In this document: piece after piece, positions 1 to 6,140 of the stretch
Layout: each line of letters opens with the position of its first letter
Numbering within the stretch: the first letter of the stretch is position 1
Assembly (NCBI GenBank): GCA_018384835.1
Contig: JAHAYB010000113.1
Coordinates: 1 to 7,042, forward strand
DNA: 7,042 bases
Origin: Comamonas sp.
Lineage (GTDB): Bacteria; Pseudomonadota; Gammaproteobacteria; Burkholderiales; Burkholderiaceae_C
Direction: 5' to 3'
Program-made: the position numbers and the translations under genes
Notes under the pieces: model-generated
Database searches by the model: none
What the model saw: the letters and a program-made list of their open reading frames with translations, nothing else
What the model was told of the DNA's origin: nothing

Positions 1-126
1 CGGAGTCAGAATTTTTTGCACAAAGCGCTCGCCCTGGCGCTCGAACGTGGCGCGTATGCGGCGGATGTCGCAAATATCAGTGCCTATGCCGTAAATCATG
101 CAAAGCAATCCTTGGAAAGTGGTTAA
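1..126 (+). CDS. C-terminal end of an unidentified protein (5' part lies outside the window)
   Basis: Frame 1 is open from the first base to a TAA at 124-126 and gives 41 residues, running from [10 protein letters not shown] to AKQSLESG. The segment is alanine-rich and looks helical ([13 protein letters not shown], then [12 protein letters not shown]), with codon use similar to the neighbouring genes, so it is probably the tail of a real gene entering from the left. I do not recognise the family, and 41 residues are too few to assign a function. The next gene starts 74 bases downstream with its own strong ribosome binding site. No clear intrinsic terminator is visible between the two, so they could be co-transcribed. 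Confidence 0.5.
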   Translation, partial: RSQNFLHKALALALERGAYAADVANISAYAVNHAKQSLESG

Positions 127-200
127 AACCTGCGCACTTGGCCTAGCGCAGCAAGAAGGCTAGCATGGGCTGAGACATACCAACCCAAGGAGAGAGCCCC

Positions 201-449
201 ATGACTTGCACCTGCACCACCCCACGCATGACCAATCTGTTTTTGCAACTAGGCTTGGATGCCAGCGAAGAGGCCATTGCCCAGTTTATCCAGCAGCACC
301 AGCTACCTGCCGAGGTGGCTTTGTGTGATGCCCCTTTCTGGAACGAGGCACAGCGCCAGTTCCTGAGTGAGCAAATGCACAACGATGCCGCCTGGGCGAT
401 TATTGTTGACCAGCTTAACGAGGTGCTGCACGAACAAGTTAGCCATTAA
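201..449 (+). CDS. DUF2789 family small protein
   Basis: This 82-residue cytosolic protein has no signal peptide or membrane segment. The core, from FLQLGLDASEEAIAQFI through LPAEVALCDAPFWNEAQ to the acidic C-terminal helix, matches my memory of the DUF2789 family: small helical proteins common in beta- and gammaproteobacteria, with a conserved APFW-xxAQ stretch. Their function is unknown. The start is supported by a good Shine-Dalgarno AAGGAG at 187-192, 8 bases before the ATG. An internal ATG at codon 10 would better match the usual family N-terminus but has no such site. The N-terminal stretch MTCTCTTPR, with two Cys among four Thr, is a small oddity. A strong terminator lies 31 bases after the stop, so the gene is transcriptionally separate from the catabolic cluster that follows. 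Confidence 0.85.
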   Translation: MTCTCTTPRMTNLFLQLGLDASEEAIAQFIQQHQLPAEVALCDAPFWNEAQRQFLSEQMHNDAAWAIIVDQLNEVLHEQVSH

Positions 450-479
450 GCCCAGCCAAGCACCTACCCCAAACAGACC

Positions 480-513
480 GCCCCCAGTCTCCGTTGAGAC
501 TGGGGGCTTTTTT
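480..513 (+). terminator. Intrinsic terminator after the DUF2789 gene
   Basis: A perfect 12-bp GC-rich stem (GCCCCCAGTCTC, 480-491, pairing with GAGACTGGGGGC, 496-507) closes a CGTT tetraloop and is followed directly by six T residues (508-513). This is a textbook rho-independent terminator on the + strand. It separates the DUF2789 gene from the 3-hydroxybenzoate/gentisate cluster, so that cluster must have its own promoter between 514 and 624. Confidence 0.93.
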
Positions 514-556
514 AATCTACGCCGCTGTTCAGAAATACCAAGGGCTTTCCCTAGGA

Positions 557-601
557 TTATCAAATGATAAGTAGTGATACCATAAGTGTTCTTATCATTT
601 G
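557..601. promoter_or_regulatory. Probable operator/promoter region of the catabolic cluster (paired inverted repeat)
   Basis: CAAATGATAAG at 561-571 is repeated in exact inverted orientation as CTTATCATTTG at 591-601. The centres are 30 bases apart, about three helical turns, so both arms lie on the same face of the DNA. The left arm is itself part of a smaller palindrome, TTATCA-AA-TGATAA (557-570). The stretch is AT-rich between GC-rich genes and sits just upstream of the first catabolic gene, downstream of a terminator. This is what a binding site for a dimeric aromatic-responsive repressor or activator (MarR, GntR, IclR or LysR type) would look like. No regulator gene is present in the window, so the family cannot be decided. 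No -35/-10 pair is convincing; TTATCA at 557 and TACCAT at 578 are weak candidates with a short spacer. Confidence 0.6.
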
Positions 602-624
602 TTTAGTCTCGCTCAAGGAATGCC

Positions 625-1851
625 ATGCCCACAAGCGCAAGCCCCTCTTCCTCTTCCCCCACTTCTCAACGTCCCGTCTTGGTTGCCGGCGGCGGCATCG
701 GTGGCCTGTCTGCCGCACTGGCACTATCGCGCCAGGGCTATGCCGTGCAGGTTTTTGAGCAGGCTAAAGAACTGGGCGAGATTGGCGCGGGCATTCAGCT
801 TGGCCCCAACGCCTTCCACGCCTTTGATGCCTTGGGCGTTGGCCCCCAGGCACGCGCCCGTGCGGTCTATACCGACTACATGGTGATGCACGACGCACTG
901 GACGAATACCAAGTTGGCAAAATCCCCACGGATGAAGCCTTTCGCCAGCGCTTTGGCAACCCCTATGCCGTCATCCACCGTGCTGATGTCCACCTTTCCC
1001 TGCTGGAAGGGGCGCAAGCATCCAGCCTGGTGGAGTTCTTTACCGACACCCATATCCAGCGCGTAGAGCAAGATGCCAATGGCGTGACCATCTACGACCA
1101 GCATGGCAAGGCGTACCACGGCCAGGCGCTGATTGGCGCAGACGGCGTGAAGTCCGTAGTGCGCGAGCAATTGGTGGGCGACCCCGCCCGCGTGACTGGC
1201 CATGTGGTCTATCGCGCCGTGGTGGATAAGCAAGACTTTCCGCAAGACCTGCAATGGAATGCCGCCAGCATCTGGGTCGGCCCCAACTGCCACCTGGTGC
1301 ATTACCCCCTGCGCGGCGGTGAGCAGTACAACGTGGTGGTGACCTTCCACAGCCGCGAACAAGAAGAGTGGGGCGTGCGTGACGGCAGCAAGGAAGAAGT
1401 GGAAAGCTACTTCCAAGGCATTTGCCCCCGCGCCCGCCAATTGATTGAGCTGCCCAAAAGCTGGCGGCGCTGGGCGACGGCAGACCGCGAGCCAATTGGC
1501 ACCTGGTCATTTGGCCGCATCACCTTGCTGGGCGATGCTGCCCATCCCACCACGCAATACATGGCGCAAGGCGCTTGCATGGCCATGGAAGATGCCGTCA
1601 CCCTGGGGCAAGCCCTGGCCAAGCACCCCGGCGACTGGGATAAGGCACTAGACCTCTACCAGCGCAGCCGCGTAGCCCGCACCGCGCGCATCGTGCTCTC
1701 CAGCCGCGAGATGGGGCGTATCTACCACGCCCAAGGGGTGGAGCGTCTGGTACGCAACAACTTGTGGCGTGGCCGCAGTGCCGAGCGTTTCTACGATGCT
1801 ATGGAATGGCTCTATGGCTGGAATGTAGAAAACTGCCTGGCAGAAGACTGA
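625..1851 (+). CDS. mhbM: 3-hydroxybenzoate 6-hydroxylase (FAD-dependent class A monooxygenase)
   Basis: This cytosolic flavoprotein of 408 residues, close to the family's usual ~400, should use NAD(P)H and O2 to hydroxylate 3-hydroxybenzoate para to its hydroxyl group, giving gentisate. Three group A hydroxylase motifs are visible: the Rossmann GxGxxG at residues 22-27 with the ribose-binding acid E45, the DG motif at 171-174 (GADG), and the GD motif GDAAHP at 303-308. Residues D84, Y114, H223, Y227 and Q311 line up in spacing with the active-site Asp, Tyr, His, Tyr and Gln that I recall from the Rhodococcus jostii 3HB6H structure. The start has AAGGA at 615-619. The first 16 residues are a Ser/Pro-rich tail before the FAD fold. 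The same family includes salicylate and 6-hydroxynicotinate hydroxylases, but the gentisate dioxygenase 51 bases downstream favours the 6-hydroxylase reading. Other names in use are xlnD and nagX. Confidence 0.85.
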   Translation: MPTSASPSSSSPTSQRPVLVAGGGIGGLSAALALSRQGYAVQVFEQAKELGEIGAGIQLGPNAFHAFDALGVGPQARARAVYTDYMVMHDALDEYQVGKIPTDEAFRQRFGNPYAVIHRADVHLSLLEGAQASSLVEFFTDTHIQRVEQDANGVTIYDQHGKAYHGQALIGADGVKSVVREQLVGDPARVTGHVVYRAVVDKQDFPQDLQWNAASIWVGPNCHLVHYPLRGGEQYNVVVTFHSREQEEWGVRDGSKEEVESYFQGICPRARQLIELPKSWRRWATADREPIGTWSFGRITLLGDAAHPTTQYMAQGACMAMEDAVTLGQALAKHPGDWDKALDLYQRSRVARTARIVLSSREMGRIYHAQGVERLVRNNLWRGRSAERFYDAMEWLYGWNVENCLAED

Positions 1852-1902
1852 TTTTTTGCCCTCTTTTAGCCCCCATTAATTTTCTCCACCGAGGTATTTG
1901 CT

Positions 1903-3030
1903 ATGACAACGATGGATGTACTCCCCTCCCCCGTGCGCCTGCAAGCGCTGGACAAACCCGGCCAGCCCGCCGTCACCCCCGCCCTAGAAGAGCTGTATCG
2001 CGGCTTTGAGCAGGAAATGCTGGTTCCCCTGTGGACAGAAATTGGCAGCCTGATGCCCCTCCACCCACAAAGCAAGGCCACCCCCCACCTGTGGCGCTGG
2101 AACAATCTGCGCCGCCTGGCTGACCAAGCTGGCCACATCGTGCCCGTAGGCCGTGGTGGCGAGCGCCGCGCTATCGCCCTGGCCAACCCTTCGCTGGGTG
2201 GCCGCCCCTACGCCTCGCCCACCTTATGGGCTGCTATTCAATACCTGATGCCCGGTGAAGATGCGCCTGAGCACCGCCACAGCCAGCACGCCTTTCGCTT
2301 TGTGGTGGAGGGGGAAGGCGTGTGGACGGTGGTCAACGGCGACAGCATCCGCATGTCGCGCGGCGACTTTCTGCCCCAGGGCGGCTGGAACTGGCACGCC
2401 CACCACAACTCGGCCACCGAGCCGATGGCCTGGATTGACGGGCTGGACATCCCCTTCGCCTACCACAACGAATGCGCCTTCTTTGAATTTGGCCGCGATG
2501 AAATCCCGCCAGAAGAGCACACCACGCCCGAGTTCTCGTTCTCCGAGCGGCTATGGGGCTACCCAGGGCTACGCCCCGTCTCGCAATTGGAATCCACCGC
2601 CAGCTCGCCCCTGCTGGCTTACCGCTGGGTGGATACCGACAAGGCGCTGAACGAGCAGCTAGCACTAGAGGCCGAAGGCTACGCCGCCACCCTCAGCCCC
2701 GGCCATGCCGCCGTGCGCTACAGCAACCCCACCAATGGCCGCGATGTGCTGCCCACCATCCGCTGCGAAATGCACCGCCTGCGCACGGGCGCAGCCTCGC
2801 AAACGCGCCGTGAGGTTGGCTCTTCGGTGTACCAAGTATTTGATGGCACAGGTACGGTGCGTGTGGGCGAGCGCCAATGGCAAGTGCAGCGCGGTGATAT
2901 GTTTGTCGTACCCTCGTGGCAGCCCTTTACCGCACAGGCTGACAATGGCCAGGCTTCGCTGGACTTGTTCCGCTTCTGTGATGCGCCGATTTTTGAGGCC
3001 ATCCAAGGCCACCGCGTGCAAATGGGCTAA
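1903..3030 (+). CDS. mhbD: Gentisate 1,2-dioxygenase
   Basis: This is a cytosolic Fe(II) bicupin ring-cleavage enzyme that opens gentisate between the carboxyl-bearing carbon and its hydroxylated neighbour to give maleylpyruvate. Its 375 residues are slightly above the usual ~345-370. The N-terminal cupin carries the iron site: EHRHSQHAFRF with H124 and H126, and WNWHAHHN with H165. The 41-residue gap between the second-cited pair of ligands matches the His pattern I recall for the salicylate/gentisate dioxygenase family. The C-terminal half (about 285-345) is a second cupin lacking a clear metal triad, as is normal. The start has GAGGT at 1891-1895, 7 bases before the ATG; a second ATG lies at codon 4. 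The strongly charged stretch around residues 200-225 is usual. Synonyms include nagI, gtdA and sdgD. A 1-hydroxy-2-naphthoate or salicylate 1,2-dioxygenase is possible on sequence alone, but the downstream isomerase and hydrolase argue for gentisate. Confidence 0.93.
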   Translation: MTTMDVLPSPVRLQALDKPGQPAVTPALEELYRGFEQEMLVPLWTEIGSLMPLHPQSKATPHLWRWNNLRRLADQAGHIVPVGRGGERRAIALANPSLGGRPYASPTLWAAIQYLMPGEDAPEHRHSQHAFRFVVEGEGVWTVVNGDSIRMSRGDFLPQGGWNWHAHHNSATEPMAWIDGLDIPFAYHNECAFFEFGRDEIPPEEHTTPEFSFSERLWGYPGLRPVSQLESTASSPLLAYRWVDTDKALNEQLALEAEGYAATLSPGHAAVRYSNPTNGRDVLPTIRCEMHRLRTGAASQTRREVGSSVYQVFDGTGTVRVGERQWQVQRGDMFVVPSWQPFTAQADNGQASLDLFRFCDAPIFEAIQGHRVQMG

Positions 3031-3105
3031 AGCTGGGTTCAACCGCTTGCCCTCTCCCCCTCCCCTACCCCTCATTGCTTCATTTGAAATGAAAGGCATT
3101 TTTTC

Positions 3106-3813
3106 ATGAGCCAAACCAACTACGTTTTCCCCCCTCCCGCCGTGCAATCCCTGCCCATTCGTGGCAAGAGCGAGCGCTACGCCATCAACCGCCTGTTCTT
3201 TGTAGGCCGCAACTACTACGCCCACGCCATTGAGATGGACCGCCCTGTCGATAAAACCGTGGACAAGCCTTTCTACTTCTTGAAAGCGCCGCAAACCCTG
3301 GTGGAAAGCGGAGCCACCATCCCCTACCCCCCCGGCACCCAAAACTACCACTACGAAATGGAGCTAGTGCTGGCCGTAGGCAAAGCGGGCTTTCGCGTCA
3401 GCGCCGAGCAAGCGCATGAGCTGGTCTATGGCTACGCCGCTGGCCTAGACATGACGCGCCGCGACCTGCAACTGGTTGCCCGCGAAAAAGGCCGCCCCTG
3501 GGATTTGGGCAAAGACATCGAAAACGGCTCGGTCTGTACCGAAATCGTCCACATGCCCGGTCAAATCATCGAGCAGGCCGCCATTGCCCTGGAAGTCAAC
3601 GGTGAAACCAAGCAGTCTTCCAACGTTGAAAAGCTGATTTGGAACATCCGCGAGCTGATTGCCGACCTGACCCAGTTCTACCACCTGCAACCCGGCGACC
3701 TGATTTACACCGGAACCCCCGAAGGCGTAGGCGCGGTAGTGGCAGGCGACCGCATCACAGGCCGCGTAGAAGGTGTGGCCGAACTGTCCCTAAACATTGG
3801 CGCTGCTGAATAA
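3106..3813 (+). CDS. mhbH: Fumarylpyruvate hydrolase (FAH superfamily)
   Basis: This 235-residue cytosolic hydrolase belongs to the fumarylacetoacetate hydrolase fold and should cleave fumarylpyruvate into fumarate and pyruvate, the last step of the gentisate route. The entry motif FVGRNYYAHA lies near residues 32-41. The divalent-metal ligands are E84 and E86 (in YEMELVLAVG) and D115 (in GLDMTRRD). The closing TGTPEGVG motif is at 202-209. Length and motifs fit the short FAH-domain enzymes (NagK, MhbH), not the ~420-residue fumarylacetoacetases. Its position between the ring-cleavage dioxygenase and the isomerase supports fumarylpyruvate as substrate over the homoprotocatechuate-pathway homologues. 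The Shine-Dalgarno is modest (AAAGG at 3092-3096). The 75-base gap before it holds a pyrimidine-rich tract and a short palindrome but no terminator. Confidence 0.9.
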   Translation: MSQTNYVFPPPAVQSLPIRGKSERYAINRLFFVGRNYYAHAIEMDRPVDKTVDKPFYFLKAPQTLVESGATIPYPPGTQNYHYEMELVLAVGKAGFRVSAEQAHELVYGYAAGLDMTRRDLQLVAREKGRPWDLGKDIENGSVCTEIVHMPGQIIEQAAIALEVNGETKQSSNVEKLIWNIRELIADLTQFYHLQPGDLIYTGTPEGVGAVVAGDRITGRVEGVAELSLNIGAAE

Positions 3814-3832
3814 GCCTTAGCGCCTAAAAAGC

Positions 3833-4495
3833 ATGATGCAGCTTTACAACTTTTGGCGCAGCGGCTCTTCCCACCGCCTGCGCATTGCCTTGAACTTGAA
3901 GGGCTTGCCCTACGACTACCTGCCCGTTCACCTGGGCAAGGGCGAGCATTTGAGCGACCGCTTCAAAGCCCTTAACCCCCAGCAGCTAGTGCCCGCCCTG
4001 GTGGTGGAGGGGCAAGAACAGCCCTTTATCCAGTCCCCCGCCATCATCGAGTGGCTGGAAGAAGCCCACCCCAGCCCCGCCCTACTGCCCAGCGACCTGC
4101 GTGAACGCGCCCATGTACGCGCCTTAGCTGCACTGGTGGGCTGCGACATCCACCCCATCAACAACCGCCGCATTCTGGAATACCTGCGCCACGAGCTGGG
4201 TGCTGATGAAGCCGCCATCAACGCCTGGTGCGGCCAGTGGATTCGCAGTGGCCTGCAAGCCTATGAAGACTTGCTGGCCAGCAGCCCCTACAGCCAGGCT
4301 GACAAAGGCCGCTTTAGCTGTGGCGACAGCCCCACGGTGGCGGATGTGTACCTCATCCCCCAACTGGAAAGCGCCCGCCGCTTTGGCGTGGACTTGTCCG
4401 CTTGGCCACGCATTACGGCGGTAGAGCAGGCTTGCTTGCAACTGCCCGCTTTTGCCCAGGCCGCCCCTGCTGTGCAAATAGATGCAGCGCCCTAA
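3833..4495 (+). CDS. mhbI: Maleylpyruvate isomerase (glutathione-dependent, zeta-class GST)
   Basis: This 220-residue cytosolic protein has the thioredoxin-like N-terminal and helical C-terminal domains of zeta GSTs. It should isomerise maleylpyruvate to fumarylpyruvate with glutathione as cofactor. Diagnostic stretches are NFWRSGSSHRLRIAL (about 6-20), NPQQLVPALVVEG (50s), QSPAIIEWLEE (70s), the zeta hallmark CDIHPINNRR (104-113) and GDSPTVADVYLIPQ near 165-178. The related maleylacetoacetate isomerase (tyrosine pathway) cannot be excluded by sequence alone; the neighbours decide the call. Two consecutive ATGs (3833 and 3836) open the frame. The second gives the family-typical MQLYNFWRSG start, and I see no clear Shine-Dalgarno for either. 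With only 19 bases after the hydrolase stop, translation is probably coupled to the upstream gene. Synonyms include nagL. Confidence 0.88.
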   Translation: MMQLYNFWRSGSSHRLRIALNLKGLPYDYLPVHLGKGEHLSDRFKALNPQQLVPALVVEGQEQPFIQSPAIIEWLEEAHPSPALLPSDLRERAHVRALAALVGCDIHPINNRRILEYLRHELGADEAAINAWCGQWIRSGLQAYEDLLASSPYSQADKGRFSCGDSPTVADVYLIPQLESARRFGVDLSAWPRITAVEQACLQLPAFAQAAPAVQIDAAP

Positions 4496-4564
4496 AGCCT
4501 TCCGTAAAAGCCTGCTATCCAGCCTTCAACAACCAGCCCCTACCCTGACAAGGAGACTGTCTGT

Positions 4565-5539
4565 ATGACAACCCGCAAACTCTTGACCCACACCCTACTG
4601 GCTGCCAGCCTTAGCGTATTGGCCAGCACTGGCTGGGCACAGACCCTCAAGCTAGGCCACGTCACCCCACCCTCGCATGTCTGGCACCAAGTGGCGCAAG
4701 ACATGGGGGAAAAGCTTTCAGCGGCCACCGGTGGGAAGATGAAAATCGCCGTCAGCCCCCTTTCCAAACTGGGCACTGAGGCACAGATGATTAACCTCAT
4801 GCAAAGCGGCGCACAGCACTTTGGCATCATGACGGTCGGAGCCGTCTCTAACCGCGAGGAATCTTTCCAAGCCTGGTTTTTGCCCTACACCTTCAAAGAT
4901 GTTGCCCATGCCACCAAGGCGGTGAAGACCCCGGCTGCACAAGAAATGCTCAAGCGCCTAGAAGCGCATGGCATGGTTGGCCTGGGTTACACCTTTGCCG
5001 GAATGCGCCATGTGCTGGCAGTGCAACCCATTGCCAATGCCAAGGACTTGGTAAACAAGAAAATCCGCTCCTTCCCCAGCCCCATCTATAACGACTGGTG
5101 GCGTGCCAATGGTGCCGCCCCCACGGCCATGCCCTTGCCCGAGGTTGCACCCTCGCTGACCACCAAGCTGCTCGATGCCGTCGATGTGGACCTGGATGCG
5201 CTGGTAGGGATGAAGTTTCACCAACAAGCGCCCTACCTGACCATGACCAACCACTCCGCCTTCCCCGGTGTGATTGTGGTGTCTAAAAAATGGTGGGAAG
5301 CACGCAGCCAAGAAGAGCGCGACATGATTAGCCAGATAGTGGCCGAGGCCGAGCAAAAAGGCTACGAAACCGCCATCAAGGCTGACCAAGACAACCTAGC
5401 CACTGCTACCGCTGATGGTGCGAAAGTGGTGGATGCTGATTTGCAATCCTTCCAGGCCGTAGGCGCACAGGTGCGCGAGCAATACACGGGCAAAAACCCC
5501 TTGATTGCCGACTTCTACCAACAAGCCCAAGGTCTGTAA
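4565..5539 (+). CDS. dctP: TRAP transporter periplasmic substrate-binding protein (DctP family)
   Basis: This 324-residue protein begins with a Sec signal peptide: positively charged MTTRK, a hydrophobic core (about 6-22) and a likely cleavage after GWA at residue 25. The mature part is a DctP-type binding protein. It shows the start LKLGHVTPPSHVW, a MQSGAQHFGIMTVG stretch, and KKIRSFPSPIYNDWW with R168, placed like the conserved carboxylate-clamping arginine of TRAP binding proteins. In the periplasm it would capture an organic anion and pass it to the DctQM permease for sodium-coupled uptake. Placement 69 bases after the maleylpyruvate isomerase gene suggests 3-hydroxybenzoate, gentisate or a related aromatic acid as ligand, but the sequence does not show this directly. 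It has the best ribosome binding site of the cluster (AAGGAG at 4550-4555), fitting a highly expressed binding protein. Confidence 0.9.
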   Translation: MTTRKLLTHTLLAASLSVLASTGWAQTLKLGHVTPPSHVWHQVAQDMGEKLSAATGGKMKIAVSPLSKLGTEAQMINLMQSGAQHFGIMTVGAVSNREESFQAWFLPYTFKDVAHATKAVKTPAAQEMLKRLEAHGMVGLGYTFAGMRHVLAVQPIANAKDLVNKKIRSFPSPIYNDWWRANGAAPTAMPLPEVAPSLTTKLLDAVDVDLDALVGMKFHQQAPYLTMTNHSAFPGVIVVSKKWWEARSQEERDMISQIVAEAEQKGYETAIKADQDNLATATADGAKVVDADLQSFQAVGAQVREQYTGKNPLIADFYQQAQGL

Positions 5540-5575
5540 CAACCGCTAACCGCTTTAGTTGCGCTCATTAAGCCC

Positions 5576-5612
5576 AGCCAGACAGCAGCCATCCGTTGTT
5601 GTCTGGCTTTTT
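5576..5612 (+). terminator. Stem-loop with U-run between dctP and dctQ: probable partial terminator or mRNA-stabilising hairpin
   Basis: AGCCAGACAGCAGC (5576-5589) pairs with GTTGTTGTCTGGCT (5595-5608). The outer nine base pairs are perfect, the inner five include two G-U pairs, and the loop is CATCC. Five T residues (5608-5612) end the arm. This is an intrinsic-terminator shape 36 bases after the dctP stop and 25 bases before the dctQ start. Since dctQ and dctM follow on the same strand with no obvious promoter of their own, it probably acts as a leaky terminator or protects the 3' end of a binding-protein transcript. Either would give more binding protein than permease, as is commonly seen in binding-protein-dependent transporter operons. 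Confidence 0.75.
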
Positions 5613-5620
5613 ATTCGGAC

Positions 5621-5625
5621 GGGAA
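5621..5625 (+). promoter_or_regulatory. Ribosome binding site that decides the dctQ start
   Basis: GGGAA lies 8 bases before the ATG at 5634. It is weak, but it favours this start over the upstream in-frame TTG at 5559, whose extra 25 codons would be encoded by the terminator-like hairpin and do not resemble a DctQ N-terminus. Confidence 0.45.
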
Positions 5626-5633
5626 CATTCAAG

Positions 5634-6137
5634 ATGCCGATTCTTCACACCTTACAGCGACTTGATAATGGCTTGGCCAGCCTAGAGCGCATGTTGGCCA
5701 TGGCGCTAACGGCCGCTATTGCCCTGATTATGATGGCGCAGGTTATTTTGCGTTATTTCTTTAACGCCCCTTTATTCTGGGCTGAAGAAGTGGCTGCCCA
5801 GCTCTTGGTTTTCTTGACGCTGGTAGGTACTTCCCTTTTGCTGCAAAACCAGCAACTGGTTAATATCGATTTTCTGCCCCGTGCTTTATCTCAACGCAAT
5901 CAGCATTTTTTATTTGCGCTACTAGGCGTAGGCATGTTGATTTTGGTGCTGTTCTTGACCAAGCTAGGTTGGGAATGGATACAACGCCCCGATGTACGCT
6001 TAGAAATGGGAGCCACTACACAATTGCCTCGTTGGTACAACTACAGCGTATTACCCATCGTCTTTGCTTGTATGGCATTTCATCAGTTGATAATTATTGC
6101 CAAACATATTCAACAAGCATTTCAGAAAGAAAGCTAA
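5634..6137 (+). CDS. dctQ: TRAP transporter small permease subunit (DctQ family)
   Basis: From ATG 5634 this is a 167-residue inner-membrane protein with four predicted membrane helices, at roughly residues 22-43, 50-72, 92-113 and 136-156. The family signature QVILRYFFNAPLFWAEE (36-52) follows the first helix; WAEE is the most conserved part of DctQ proteins. It partners the large DctM subunit and stabilises the complex that receives substrate from DctP. The frame stays open upstream to a TTG at 5559, but that extension overlaps the stem-loop, so I chose the ATG. Base composition changes here: two sampled 60-base rows (5701 and 5881) are 48% and 42% GC, against 63-67% in rows from the catabolic genes (4141 and 2101). 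The large permease gene starts 4 bases after its stop, so the two are surely co-translated. Confidence 0.9.
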   Translation: MPILHTLQRLDNGLASLERMLAMALTAAIALIMMAQVILRYFFNAPLFWAEEVAAQLLVFLTLVGTSLLLQNQQLVNIDFLPRALSQRNQHFLFALLGVGMLILVLFLTKLGWEWIQRPDVRLEMGATTQLPRWYNYSVLPIVFACMAFHQLIIIAKHIQQAFQKES

Positions 6138-6140
6138 AAC

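Noticed and set aside
724..1440. Long minus-strand open frame opposite the 3-hydroxybenzoate hydroxylase
   Set aside because: It is a shadow of the GC-rich plus-strand gene. Its translation shows no family motif, and the plus strand has all expected FAD motifs.
625..1851. Reading the monooxygenase as salicylate 1-hydroxylase (catechol-forming)
   Set aside because: The adjacent genes are gentisate dioxygenase, maleylpyruvate isomerase and fumarylpyruvate hydrolase, with no catechol-cleavage gene. The H223/Y227/Q311 spacing also fits 3-hydroxybenzoate 6-hydroxylase.
3050..3075. Pyrimidine-rich tract between dioxygenase and hydrolase genes
   Set aside because: It is a C/T-rich spacer with no repeat unit or hairpin. 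It could be a Rho-related or simple-sequence feature, but nothing supports a specific role.
3081..3091. Palindrome CATTTGAAATG before the hydrolase gene
   Set aside because: The five-base arms are AT-rich and around a single centre base, too short for a terminator and likely to occur by chance. No promoter elements sit beside it.
2665..3351. Minus-strand open frame of 228 codons spanning the dioxygenase/hydrolase junction
   Set aside because: It overlaps two well-supported enzymes on the other strand and its translation is unrecognisable, with codon patterns expected of an antisense shadow.
5559..5633. Upstream TTG start giving DctQ 25 extra residues
   Set aside because: The extension is encoded by the terminator-like hairpin, is unlike DctQ N-termini and has no ribosome binding site. 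ATG 5634 fits better.
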